64,000 nt of DNA from Heligmosomoides polygyrus polygyrus (Eukaryota; Nematoda; Chromadorea; Rhabditida; Heligmosomidae): positions 85,247,960 through 85,311,959 of the forward strand of contig OX377206.1 of assembly GCA_947396885.1 (NCBI GenBank). Reading direction: 5' to 3'. Below are positions 48,623-59,174 of this stretch, piece after piece (the first letter of the stretch is position 1; each line of letters starts with the position of its first letter). The position numbers and the translations under genes are program-made. The notes beneath the pieces were generated by a model. That model was not told the DNA's origin. It did not search any database and worked only from the letters and a program-made list of their open reading frames with translations.

Positions 48623-49936
48623 GATCGTATTTAAAGATACAAAACGGGAGCGACAGCGGTCGCGCGCGGCGGCGCCTGGCGCGTTGCCAGCTCTGTCGAA
48701 CTGCCGCAATTTTCGCATTGGATCACGTCAGCATGCTTCCTACTGGCATCTGGATTGTAGGAACGAATGAAAGGCAGGCGATCGACTTTAAAACAGACCA
48801 AGCCGCTAGTGATACGACTTAGCGTCACACATCAAGGAAATTAAACTTTGTTCGTGTCCATTTACCCGCTTCACTTCTGAAGGAACGTTGGACTCGAGGT
48901 ATTATCGTGAAACTTATGTCCAAGATATACAGTGAATGGCCTAGAGTGGCATGCTATTAAGGCTAGTTAAGTATGTTTAACAGAACATTCAATTGAGTAA
49001 GATATGGGATCAATGCTGGATACTGAATTTAACTTCACGCCTATTATCTATATATTACATATTATAGAATTTTGTAGTTATTAATGATTTATGAAGCTAC
49101 CTGTCACCCTCGCTCGCCCCAGAGCTCACATTTAAGGTTCATTCTTCGTAGAGAAGCGCCTTCGATTCGTTGAACCCCATCGATCCTTGGTATCGTGGTC
49201 AAGCCCCCGTCCCCCTTAATAAACATGTGCCCGTGCGTTCATGTTCATCCATAAAAACATGCCGGAGTCTTGCATCGTTGACGAAGAGATGGATTAGTTT
49301 CTCCCGGACTCCATAATCCACTGCAGATCTCCTACTTCAGAAGGGACAAAAGGTCGATGGGTATACCTTGCAATCCAGCTCAATGTGGGGAATCGAAAGT
49401 CAAATGGCCTTCCTCTAGTGTTGTAACATAGTAATTTCGGCGGGCTCATAATGGAGCGGGCTGGTGCCCGCTCCATTATGAGACCATGGTCGTGGAACAC
49501 TCAAATAAACACGGTTTCTGTGCTCTCCTCCGCTGACGCACCAGCCTGCGCCATTATGAGTCGTGGAACACCCGAGGTGTGCCTGATCTAACTTACCCGT
49601 TTTAAGCCACCTTTCCAGTGTACAGCAGGCGCCAGCCCGCTTAGTACCGTAATTTCTTAAGTTTCATAACCTCATATCCGGTTACGTTCCCTTCCCCTCC
49701 TCCTTTCCGCCTCGCTCAAAGTCTTTCCTCCTTGGACAAGCGCATGAAATGCACGAGAGTTCAGAGAAGCAGTACAGGTACCGCCACTGGCCTTTTCCTT
49801 TCTGGAATCTGCCTCTCCGATGAATCAGCATGCTCGGGGGCGAGCTGCCCCGTAATCGGCCGACAGAGCTGGCAACGCGCCAGGCGCCGCCGCGCGCGAC
49901 CGCTGTCGCTCCCGCTTTGTATCTTTAAATACGATC
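48623..49936. mobile_element. Mutator-like non-autonomous DNA transposon, 1314 bp
   Basis: The termini are a 76-bp inverted repeat (48623-48698 and 49861-49936) with one mismatch, starting GATCGTATTTAAAGATACAA. It is flanked on both sides by the 9-bp direct repeat CATGTAAGA (48614-48622 and 49937-49945). Long inverted repeats with a 9-bp duplication are characteristic of Mutator-like elements. No transposase frame was recognised inside, so it must move, if at all, with enzyme from elsewhere. Repeat S lies nested in it (49445-49651). Confidence 0.92.
49445..49651 (+). repeat. Dispersed repeat S, copy 2, with perfect hairpin
   Basis: It begins with a perfect hairpin: 17-base arms at 49445-49461 and 49466-49482 (CTCATAATGGAGCGGGC and its complement) around TGGT. 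It then shares most of its length with 42556-42750. The 17-mer CTGTGCTCTCCTCCGCT at 49518-49534 is identical to one arm of the hairpin at 59281-59316. Confidence 0.8.
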
Positions 49937-50239
49937 CATGTAAGACGCGCGACTAGCTGTAGAGCGCTTTACCGTCTAAGCAGTTGAGTGACATGTAGAA
50001 ATGTATGATTTTTTTAAGCGAAATACTGAAGAATTTGAAGGAATGTGTAATTGAAAGAACTAGCACCTGCGACAGGACGGTGTTACTTTAGGGTTTTTCG
50101 AAAAACAAAAATTTCTAACATTAAAAAAATGACGATAAGTACCTCCAGGGGCGGGGCACCCTGCATTCAGCAGTCACGTGCCTTTGTTAGAAGGCGATTT
50201 GGCATCTATCCAAAAAATTGAGCCTGCTCTGAGTACGTG

Positions 50240-51590
50240 GGCATGAGCATTTTTGAAATTTCGCCGGATTACGGTAGGGTACGGTAGGTACGGGTGACTA
50301 CAGCTAGCAAGGTCACAATCTCAGATTTCCCCCAATCTTCGCCTGGGAATTATTTGGGATGCTGATCACGAATCTGATATCCGTGTCCGAAATTTCTGCC
50401 GATTACCGTAGGTTATGTTAGGTACGGGTGATGACTAAGGCTGCTAAGGTCATAATCACCGGCTTCACCCAAACTTCACCCAGTGGAGTTATTTGGAGTG
50501 CAAATCACGAATCTCACAGCAGTTTTTCGTTTGCGCTGAAGTACGGTAAGTTACCATAGGTGCGGGTGACTAAGGCTGCCAAGGTCAAAATTTCCAATTT
50601 CGCCCAAACTTCGCCTAGGGGTTATTTGGGACGCTCATCACGAATCTGAGATTCGTGTTTGAAATTTCGGCCGATTACGGTAGGTTACTGTAGGGACGGG
50701 TGACTAAGGCTGCCAAGGTCATAATCTCCGGTTTCGTCGAAACGTCTCCTAGGGGTTATTTAGGGTGCTGATCACGAATGTGACATCCGTTTTAGAAATT
50801 TCGGCCGATTACGGTAGATTACCTAGGTAAGGGTGACTAAGGCTATCAGGGTCATAATCGCCGATTTTGTCCAAAGTTCGGCTAGGGGGGTTATCACAAA
50901 TCTGACATTCGTGTTCCGATTTACGCTGGAGTGCGATAGGTTACGGTAGGAACGGGTGACCAAGGCTACCAGGGTCATAATCACCGAGTTCGCCGCAATG
51001 GTGACCACGAATCTGACATCCGCTTTTCGTTATACGCTGGAGTACGATAAGTTCCGGAAGGAACGGGTGACTAAGGCTGCCAGGGTCATAGCCTTCGATT
51101 TTGTCCAAACGCTTCCTAGTGGGTTATTTAGGGTGCTGATCACGAATCTGACATTCGATTTCGAAATTTCGGTCGATTACGGTAGATTACGGTAGGTACG
51201 GGGTCATAATCTCCGATTTCGCTTAAACTTCGCCCATGGGGAGGGTGGGGGTTGTTTGCAGTGCTGATCACGAATCTTACATTCACTTTTCGTATTACGC
51301 CGGAGAACTGTAGGATACGGTAGGTACGGGTGACTAGGGTGATTGTCAAATTGTCGATTTCACCCTAACTCCAGCGTAACACGAAAAATGAATGTCAGAT
51401 TCGTGATCAGCCTCAAATACTCCCCCAGTCGAAGTTTGGGCGAAATCTTAGATTATGACTTCGACAGCCTTTGTCACCCGTACCAACCGTACGTGTCCTA
51501 CCGTAGTCGGCCGAAATTTCAAAAACGGATGTCAGATTCGGGATAGGCACCCTAAATAGCCCCTGAGCGGAGCTTCGTCAAAATAAAAAT
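50240..51590. repeat. Tandem repeat of about 130 bp, with inverted end units
   Basis: Nine units can be followed by the marker TACGGTAGGTACGGGTGACT and by CTGATCACGAATCTGACAT. Marker spacing varies from about 113 to 149 bp, and units are perhaps 80-90% alike by eye. From about 51345 to 51590 the units are in the opposite orientation. All short open frames here are by-products of the repeat. Confidence 0.9.
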
Positions 51591-52038
51591 CCACGTCTTC
51601 TCGTGAATCCTCAAAGTACAATGGTGCCGCTTCTTGTTTGTGTGTTTTGTTGTCGTCGATGCGGTTGTCGATGCGGTAGTAGCGCAGTCGGAAGAGGCGC
51701 TGGATGTCATATGCATATAATAAAATATTGTTTAGAATTATATTTAAATATCGTTAACCACAATGCCGAAGTTTGAAGGCGAGAGTACATGGAGTTTCTT
51801 TAAAGTCACGTATCCAATATTTGAAATTTTTATCAAATTCTGCTCTTTTAAGAAAAAATAATGGTTTAACGCTTCGTGTTAGTGGTATTTGCACTACCGA
51901 TCAAATAAAAGCTGCGACGAGCTTTTTGAGTGCATGGTGCGATCTGATCTCTTAATGCTATATGCTTGCTTTTTTGCTGCGCTTTAAGACAAATTTTATT
52001 TTATTATTTTTTACCAAAAATGAAATTTTTATAAAATT

Positions 52039-53414
52039 TTAGGCTAACGAAGTTTTTCAACCAGGTTGTTGCGGAGAAGAAGGTTCCTGGTAGTTGGCAG
52101 CAAAGCACGACGATCCCGATCTGGAAGAAGAAGGGCAGTCCCGCGGACTGCACAAGTTACCGTCCAATCCGATTGCTCTCGCACAGTATGAAAATATTTG
52201 AGCGAATTGTGGATGGACGTATTCGCGAGATCGTCCGGCTTTCCACCAACCAGTGTGGCTTCGTAGCCGGCTGTGGCACCATCGACGCCATTCATGCTGT
52301 TCGTCTTCTTGTGGAAAGACATCGCGAGAAACAAAAACCGCTGCATCTTGCTTTCCTCGACCTGGAGAAAGCATTTGATCGTGTACCGCGTGAGGTCATA
52401 TGGTATGCCTTACGACTGCACGGTGTCCCTGAAGAACTGATCGAGTGGGTGCGCATTCTTTACTCTTGTCCTAAGAGTCAAGTGCGAGCGCCGGCCGGCA
52501 CATCCACGGAGTTTCCAATCTCCGTCGGTGTTCACCAAGGTTCCGCGCTTTCCCCACTTCTTTTCATTGTCGTAATGGATGCCATTTCGCGAGACCTTCA
52601 GAAGCCTGCTCCTTGGACGCTGCTCTATGCAGATGACGTAATGCTTGCGAGTGAAGACAAGGCCGAACTTGAGCGACAAGTGCAAGCTTGGTGTGACCGC
52701 TTGGCGGCGTTCGGGCTCAAGCTAAACGTCCAAAAATCTGAGTACTTGACGACAGACGTAAACGAGACTGGGTCCATTGAGATCAATGGCACTGCGCTCG
52801 TACGAGCGACACATTTCAAGTACCTTGGATCTGCAATTGCGTCTGATGGTAGTCTGACGTGCGAGGTGAACTCACGCAGCGCAGCGTGGTCCAAATGGCG
52901 CTCAATGACAGGCGTTCTGTGCGACAGAAAGATACCGGAGCGCTTAAAATCAAAGATCTACAGAACCGTCGTCCGATCAGTAGCGATGTACGGTGCTGAG
53001 TGCTGGCCTGCAACGAAGGAAGTTGAGAGCCGCTTCAGCGTGATGGAGACGAAAATGCTGCGCTGGACGGCTGGTGTCACGCGCTTGGATCATGTTCGCA
53101 ATGTCTCCGTACGTCAAAGTTTGGCGTCGCTCCAATTGCTGACAAGCTACGTGAAGCTCGCCTACGGTGGTATGGCCATGTTCTTCGTGCGGACGGCGAC
53201 ACCGTTCGGAAGATTGGCCTCAACATAGATGTGCCCGGAAAACGGCCTAAAGGACGACCTAGGCAACGCTGGCTTGATACGTTGCACGTGGACTTAAAGG
53301 AAGCTGGTATCCACCCCGATCAAGCGTTTGATCGTGCGAAGTGGCGTCATCATACCAGAAGAGCGGACCCCGCTGCTAAGCGGGACAAACGCTGAAGAAT
53401 AAGAAGAAGAATAA
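52039..53414 (+). mobile_element. 5'-truncated RTE-type retrotransposon with 17-bp target duplication
   Basis: It is flanked by GAAATTTTTATAAAATT at 52022-52038 and 53415-53431. It carries most of a reverse transcriptase and a 3' end with a GAAGAATAAG-type tail. It is a different RTE family from the one at 33204-36390, and its 3' end is the same as the piece inserted in the gypsy polyprotein (28074-28347). Confidence 0.93.
52173..53228 (+). CDS. Reverse transcriptase ORF of the RTE element, frameshifted at its end
   Basis: The frame is already open from about 52041 (KKVPGSWQQSTTIPIWKKKG, SYRPIRLLS). It includes LAFLDLEKAFDRVPREVIWY, GVHQGSALSPLLFIVVMDAI, the catalytic LLYADDVMLASED (YADD box), FKYLGSAIASDG and CWPATKEVESR. 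Near 53142 a one-base frameshift moves the C-terminal part (RLRWYGHVLRA-type, ending KRDKR at about 53394) into another frame. It copies the element's RNA at a nicked target. Endonuclease and the N-terminal part are lost by 5' truncation. Confidence 0.88.
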   Translation: MLSHSMKIFERIVDGRIREIVRLSTNQCGFVAGCGTIDAIHAVRLLVERHREKQKPLHLAFLDLEKAFDRVPREVIWYALRLHGVPEELIEWVRILYSCPKSQVRAPAGTSTEFPISVGVHQGSALSPLLFIVVMDAISRDLQKPAPWTLLYADDVMLASEDKAELERQVQAWCDRLAAFGLKLNVQKSEYLTTDVNETGSIEINGTALVRATHFKYLGSAIASDGSLTCEVNSRSAAWSKWRSMTGVLCDRKIPERLKSKIYRTVVRSVAMYGAECWPATKEVESRFSVMETKMLRWTAGVTRLDHVRNVSVRQSLASLQLLTSYVKLAYGGMAMFFVRTATPFGRLAST

Positions 53415-53658
53415 GAAATTTTTATAAAATTGCTGCAAAAGAAAAGAAACGCGAAGAAAAAAGAAGAAAGAAAGAAGAACGCGCTTTGATTTTAAAAGTC
53501 CTAAAGCTAGTTTAGAGGAGTGTCCAATCTCAGTTGAAAAGTGTCCAATTCGACTAGAAAATGGAATATATGAACTGGAAGTCCTCTGATGGAGAGAGAG
53601 TGTAGTTTCACATTTTCACAGTTTCACATTTACCGCAACCCTGTCCCCGCTCAGACAA

Positions 53659-53747
53659 CTCGCGTCTAAAGCTACATGGTAGTGACGAGTTTTCCGGGCG
53701 GGGATGGACGAGTTTTCGCACAGTATAAAGGCGATCGTTGCGGGACC
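53659..53747 (+). repeat. Left outer arm of the 53.7-60.0 kb inverted repeat
   Basis: 89 bp (CTCGCGTCTAAAGCTACATG ... GCGGGACC) match the reverse complement of 59880-59967 with few differences. The loop is about 6.1 kb and includes the composite element 54162-59430. Confidence 0.88.
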
Positions 53748-55429
53748 CAAGTGCTCCAATCAATCATCAAGAGACCGGCGGACGTTTGCCGACCTTCATT
53801 TCGCTAGTGGGTGCTATTTGGTATCACTTACGCGCAATTCTTATGAGTAGGCTTCTGTACTCAGCAGGAATCTATGGAAGTTGCATTGAAAAGGAGACGA
53901 ATGCTAGGAATGAGCATAACTACAATACGAGCATGTGGAGCTGGAAGGAACAGTAAACCTTCAATTCCCTAAAAATATTTGCAAACGTCTGCACTGTTGG
54001 GATGTTTGAACGACTTTCTTAGTCTGCTATAACGAACTATGCCGCTATGGTAGTTATGGGGGGGGGAGGTCACCTTATAAAAAGTGTCACTAATACGAAC
54101 AAAAAGAAATGATGGCACACCTATAATTAAGAAAACAAACAAACAATGCTATAGCTCTGTTGGCGCAAATAGGGTCCGGGGGGGGGGGGGGTCACCACAG
54201 CATGGCGCGGCAGGCCGGCGTGGCGAGTAGCTACATACAGTGAATGTAAATGCAGCCTTATCTCTTCGTTTCGATTACATATCCGTGTTTTATATTTATT
54301 TATTTATTTATAATTGCACCTTAAGTGCGCTCATAACAAAACAGGGTAGAACAGCAAACAGCAATCCAGAAACACAAAAAAAGCAATCTGCACAAATATT
54401 GTCAACAACGTTGGTCAGCAAGGTAAAATTAGAGAATCATTATGCACTGCAATTTGTATTTTTCGGTAATATGTTGCCACTAGAGAAAGAAAAAAAATAT
54501 ACAAGGAGCCTGAACGATGAGTGGTCATAAAACAATGAGAATAAAATTAAAAGGTCAACTTCATTTAATACAACTAAATAAAGTAGATTGACTATTGTGT
54601 AGCAATGCAAGTCTCAGGCTAGTCAATCAGTATGTCCTATGGCGTGATTCCGAGGATGAGGAGATCACTTTCGAGCAGCTAAAAAGAAGGAAGCACCTAG
54701 GGGTCCGGTCTTAATTCCAGGCAAACCTAGGCCACCATTACGCTTCCATTCAAAGCTGCTTCCATAGGAACTGAGTTGACCTAACCGAACTCGCAATAAA
54801 ACACTGCTAGGAAGTAGAGCCGTGTACGATATTGACTCCGAAATAAATAAATAAATATTTGATTGAAGAACAAAAAAAATATCTGAGGTGGAGTTGCATG
54901 GGCTCCTCCGTAGCTAGCATCTAGGCAACCACTGACATCAGAAAAAAAGAATGATGGCAGGCATAATGATTCGAGGAACCAAGTGAAGAGAAAAATGAAG
55001 GCATCCAATTTTAGGAAGACCTAGTTCAGAAACGAATCTAACATCAGAAATTGTTGACAGTCAGAAAGAAACAAACACAAATGGCTTAGTGAACAAAGTG
55101 AAGACGAAGAAGAATACAGGGATTCAGTTTTGGAACACGAACCACTAAAAAGACGCTAAGAAAGTGCTGCTCTTTTCGCCGAATAGAGTTGATGCGAAAA
55201 AAACTCAGGAGCACTCAGAGGACCATTTCCTATCTGGCACTGGCTAATCTGCAATCCATCGCAGACCTAGAGTGGCTCGAAATTCCTATGAGAAGCCTGC
55301 AAGAAAACACAATGTGGCATCACATCAACTATGAGAACTAGAGGCTGAAAAGTGCTAGAAACACTCTACACGACTTACGGCATAGCACCACGAGGACATT
55401 CATTAGGACCTGAAAATACATATTAGACT

Positions 55430-58240
55430 CTAAAAATCCTGAATATTCAGTAAAGAGAGAATGTCAATTTTATTGAGTCTGCTTCGAAATTCCGAAACAC
55501 TGCGAGACTTAAGAATATCCTCTGGCAGCAGCTGAAACCATCGAACCGTACGATAAAAGAAAGAATTGTAAATTTTAGACCAGTGCTGCCTTCTAAGGGG
55601 AGGGCAGTCAATCATGAAGGTAGTTGTACGGCCTAAGGTAGGTCTGAAAACCCAGTACTTGCTAGGTTTAAGCTTAGATTCCATCCGTAGTATTCTAAAG
55701 CAAAGGACGATGTCATGATAAACTCTACGATACAATAGACTCTTCAAACCAAAATTCTTAAGTCTTGTAGTGTAGCTTGGTAATGAGTTGTGCTCTCTTG
55801 TGTTCGAAATCCTATACATGAGCATTCTAGTAAAGGTCTGCTGAACCTTTTCAATTTGAGTCTGGAGTCCCCTATTTCCGTGAGGATTCCACAGCTGACA
55901 ACAGTACTCCAACTGTGGGAGCACATAAGCTTTGTAAAGCCTCAGAAAAATGCTCGCGTCGTTTGAATATATATTTCTAAAAAGAAAGAACACACTACTA
56001 AAAGCTTTACGAACGATGTGATTTATGTGTGTTTGAAAATTGAGGGATTCGTTTATTAGAACGCCTAGATCTCTCACCTCGTTGCAGTTTTGGAATACAG
56101 TGTCAGAGTACATATACTGCATGCCATGATCTTGCCCCATGTGCAATACATAAGTTTTTGAGAGATTAACGGGGAGATCCCATAAATCAGTCCATTTCAT
56201 CAGTCTACAAATAGACTCAGTCAGGGCAGTATGAATGACATGTTTATCCTCCTTCCCATAGACACCATACACCTTTATATCATCCGCAAAAACTTGCACC
56301 TTTATCGACGGGTGTGTTTTCAGAAAGTCAGGAAGGTCAAAACAATAGATAATAAAAAGCAGGGGTGATAGTACTCCACCCTGAGGAACCCCGCTCAAGC
56401 AAGGGTAACGACTCGAGAAACAGTCATTTATTCTGACCCACAAGTGTCGCTCTGATAGGTACGACTCAAACCACTTAAGGAGAATACCATCAATTCCGAT
56501 CTGTTTCAACCTACGGACGAGCTTAAAGTGGTTAACTCTGTCAAACGCTTTTGAAAGATCAAAGTATATGATGTCCACAGAAAGATTGCGATTCAAAGCC
56601 CAATACCAATCAGAGGTACTATCCAGTAACTGAGTGGTAGTTGAAGCACCTCTGAGAAACCCGTGCTGTTCGGACGGCAGTAACTTACAACGGTCTAACC
56701 AATTAATTAGTTTCTCACGTATAATCTTTTCCATTATCTTTATCGGTGTAGGAGTGATACTAATTGGTCTATAGTTTAACAGTGTGTTCGAATTCGCAAC
56801 TTTTGGAATCGGCGTGACAAGTGCCTCTTTCCACATGGAGGGCACTGTATGAAACATAAAGGATATGTTGAAAATCATTGACAGAGGCTTACAGAGGTTT
56901 TTGGCGCATTTCTTAAAAACAATTTGTGGTATTCCATCGAAGGGAATGGAAGAAGAATCCTTCAGGGCTTGCAAGTACTTCATTACGTCTTTGTGGTCAA
57001 AAATAATATTACTCAATCTATGGTGTGGACGATCACTGAAAGAAATAGATGGCATCTCGTTTGTCATGTTGCTAGCGGAAACTATACTAGAGAAGTACAC
57101 AGCAAACGCTTCCGCTTTCTGGTGGTCGGTAAACAAGAGATTGCGGCCACCATCCTCCAAGACAGGAAGCTTAGCATTACCCTTCATTTTATGCCGAATG
57201 TATTCAAAAAAATGTCTACTGGACGCCTTTTTCTTTAATTTTCTTTCGTAATATGCATGGAACTTCTTAATGTGGAAGTTTATATCAAAACATACTTTCC
57301 TGTAGAGTGCACTAGAAGAGTCAAAAGAAAGTCTTGATTTTTGTTGTAAAAGATTGAGAATGTGACGCGGATATTTTGGTGGTGCCTTATATCGAAAGCT
57401 AAAGGGAACAAAGTTTTTGAAGCCCTCATACATGACTAGGCAAAATCTCTTGTACAGGTCATCTACTGATAAGTAGTTTTGGAAGACTTGCCACCAGTTA
57501 ATGGAGGCTAAGTATTGGTTTAGAGCGATGAAGTCTGCCCTGTAAAAATTAGGGATAGGTGGAAGCATTACAGAAGATAACGCTGGAAAGGAGCACCGAA
57601 ACTTAAGTATCATATGGTCAGATGTGTGAAAAGGAGGCAGGTGCTGTACATCAGCAACCATTTGCTTGGAACACAAAATCAAATCCAAGACGCTGCCAGA
57701 ACGAGTGGGCTCAAGTACTTTATTTTCCAAGTTTAGGTCACTAAATATGCGGAAGAATTTTGCAGAGGATGGTCCAACAGGACATCTTGCATTACAGTCA
57801 TAGTCTAGGTTGAAATCACCAAGAAGGACTATATGAGCTCTATCGGAGCATGTATTAATCAAAAATTCCATAAGTTTATCATCGTCATCCCTGGAAGAGC
57901 TCGGCGGTCTGTAGATAAGAACGAGTCTCGTGGTGCTAGCAACGTCAAGGCTCAAAAGATCCAAAACCAAACTATTAAATGGGGTTTCTGAATGAGAAAA
58001 GGATTGCTTGATACAGAGTACGTCTTTACACAAGCAGCAGACGCCACCGCCTCTGCCAGTTTTGCGGTCATTTCTAAAGATAACGTAGGGGAGTCCACCT
58101 ACAATTTCACTATCGCAAACGTTATTTGAAAGCCAGGTCTCGGTTACGAATACGATATCGGGATCATTTGTTGAAAGAAAATGATGAAGATGGTGGAGCT
58201 TATTCACAATACTCCTGGCATTAAAGAGAAAGCAACTCAA
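55430..58240 (-). CDS. CR1-like ORF2: endonuclease and reverse transcriptase
   Basis: 936 codons in one uninterrupted frame. The APE endonuclease starts at the very N-terminus (SCFLFNARSIVNKLHHL), with FVTETWLS (31-38), YRPPSS, LLGDFNLDYD (139-148) and TSDHMILKF (206-214). Reverse transcriptase: NYRPISITPTPIKIMEK (about 490-505), IYFDLSKAFDRVNH (558-571), GVPQGGVLSPLLF and the catalytic VFADDIKVYG (650-659). The C-terminal region (YVLPQLEYCCQLWNPHGNRG) follows. The frame has no ATG before the endonuclease; its first possible codon is a TTG overlapping the ORF1 stop (TTGA), which suggests translation coupled to ORF1. It nicks and copies by target-primed reverse transcription. Confidence 0.93.
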   Translation of the reverse strand: MSCFLFNARSIVNKLHHLHHFLSTNDPDIVFVTETWLSNNVCDSEIVGGLPYVIFRNDRKTGRGGGVCCLCKDVLCIKQSFSHSETPFNSLVLDLLSLDVASTTRLVLIYRPPSSSRDDDDKLMEFLINTCSDRAHIVLLGDFNLDYDCNARCPVGPSSAKFFRIFSDLNLENKVLEPTRSGSVLDLILCSKQMVADVQHLPPFHTSDHMILKFRCSFPALSSVMLPPIPNFYRADFIALNQYLASINWWQVFQNYLSVDDLYKRFCLVMYEGFKNFVPFSFRYKAPPKYPRHILNLLQQKSRLSFDSSSALYRKVCFDINFHIKKFHAYYERKLKKKASSRHFFEYIRHKMKGNAKLPVLEDGGRNLLFTDHQKAEAFAVYFSSIVSASNMTNEMPSISFSDRPHHRLSNIIFDHKDVMKYLQALKDSSSIPFDGIPQIVFKKCAKNLCKPLSMIFNISFMFHTVPSMWKEALVTPIPKVANSNTLLNYRPISITPTPIKIMEKIIREKLINWLDRCKLLPSEQHGFLRGASTTTQLLDSTSDWYWALNRNLSVDIIYFDLSKAFDRVNHFKLVRRLKQIGIDGILLKWFESYLSERHLWVRINDCFSSRYPCLSGVPQGGVLSPLLFIIYCFDLPDFLKTHPSIKVQVFADDIKVYGVYGKEDKHVIHTALTESICRLMKWTDLWDLPVNLSKTYVLHMGQDHGMQYMYSDTVFQNCNEVRDLGVLINESLNFQTHINHIVRKAFSSVFFLFRNIYSNDASIFLRLYKAYVLPQLEYCCQLWNPHGNRGLQTQIEKVQQTFTRMLMYRISNTREHNSLPSYTTRLKNFGLKSLLYRRVYHDIVLCFRILRMESKLKPSKYWVFRPTLGRTTTFMIDCPPLRRQHWSKIYNSFFYRTVRWFQLLPEDILKSRSVSEFRSRLNKIDILSLLNIQDF

Positions 58241-58920
58241 GCTTGGGAGGATGCCTTGACGGATTGCACGTTTCCCGAATTTGGTTTAGAACTTAAGTCC
58301 TTAACGCTTACTAATGCACCACGATATACGACCCATTGCTTTTGTTTGACCTCACCATTTCGCTTTCGAGCTTCCTGACGGAGTTCGAACTCCTTCTTAC
58401 GCTCTTCCAAAGTCATGCTCCTGCGTATAAATACGTCGCTGAATTTGGAAGAGCGCAGTAGGCGGGCATTCGACAGAGCTGCCAGCCAGTGGGCCTTTGA
58501 AGGCAACACTAACTTTACTAGGCGAGGGCGGGCGCTGTCAGGTTTACCCATTCTATAAAGCTCTACAGGACGGGTCTCAACATTTAAAATATCAAGGATA
58601 CTTTCAACTTTTTGCTCCAATTCTCTCTGCTTCTGGGAGGGCATCATAGAAGCGGCCGACTCTGGCAAACCAGATATGACGAGACTCCGTTCCCTCTTGT
58701 CGTCATCGATCGCTCTGGATATATCGCTGGGTATTTTGGTCCTGAGCACCTGTAACATTCTGTCGATCTTGGGATCTTTGTTTTCGGCAATAATTAGATC
58801 TAAGTACTCAGAGGCGCTAAAAGTGGAAAAATCCTTCGCCGTATCTGCATTGGTGCTAACTTCATCAATGTGAGGTTGGTCGACCTGATTTCTGAGGGAA
58901 GTGCGTCGTGGACGTGGCAT
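58237..58920 (-). CDS. CR1-like ORF1 protein
   Basis: 227 codons starting MPRPRRTSLRNQVDQ. The centre (about 75-165) reads RSLVISGLPESAASMMPSQK, then VETRPVELYRMGKPDSARPR, VKLVLPSKAHWLAAL and FIRRSMTLEERKKEFELRQE, the pattern of RRM-like ORF1 proteins of CR1/L2-type elements, which bind the element RNA. A basic C-terminal region follows. No zinc knuckle is present. It ends in TGA overlapping the first codon of ORF2. The start ATG is the first in frame and well placed. Confidence 0.88.
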   Translation of the reverse strand: MPRPRRTSLRNQVDQPHIDEVSTNADTAKDFSTFSASEYLDLIIAENKDPKIDRMLQVLRTKIPSDISRAIDDDKRERSLVISGLPESAASMMPSQKQRELEQKVESILDILNVETRPVELYRMGKPDSARPRLVKLVLPSKAHWLAALSNARLLRSSKFSDVFIRRSMTLEERKKEFELRQEARKRNGEVKQKQWVVYRGALVSVKDLSSKPNSGNVQSVKASSQA

Positions 58921-59174
58921 AATAGGTCACCGGAGCCGCAATCAATCGAAGTCGAATCGAACTTGCAGAGTGAGAAACAAAAAAGCGCGTACGTAGGCAA
59001 CAAAGACAGTAAAGTACACTGACTCAAGTTGTTCAGTAGATTAGAGCACTGCGCTTACCAAAAAAAAATAACAAAAGCGAACGTAAGCTATAGGCCACAC
59101 AGAAAAAAACACAAAACGAAAGGCAGACAATCGAACAGCGACCGCTCACTGCGACGCACCGCGAACTTTTTTGA

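Larger units (their letters stand above)
51717..53640 (+). repeat. Dispersed repeat T, copy interrupted by an RTE element
   Basis: 51717-52038 and 53415-53640 together match 37455-38075. The RTE element between them is bounded by a 17-bp duplication of repeat T sequence. Confidence 0.8.
54296..59170 (-). mobile_element. Nearly intact CR1-like non-LTR retrotransposon
   Basis: On the minus strand: 5' UTR (to about 59170), ORF1 (58920-58237), ORF2 (58240-55430), about 1.1 kb of 3' UTR, and a TAAA-type tail at 54296-54312. Neither ORF has a visible frameshift or stop, and the catalytic motifs are intact, so of all the mobile elements here this one looks the youngest and possibly still active. 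The 5' boundary is inferred from where the palindromic repeat starts. Confidence 0.88.

Noticed and set aside
48254..48718. A 154-codon minus-strand frame
   Set aside because: It crosses the end of the Mutator-like element and its target duplication, is GC-driven, and shows no family features, so it is not listed as a gene.
50823..51349. Regular repeats that might be a CRISPR array
   Set aside because: The units are ~130 bp, diverged, without unique spacers, and the genome is eukaryotic. It is a minisatellite.
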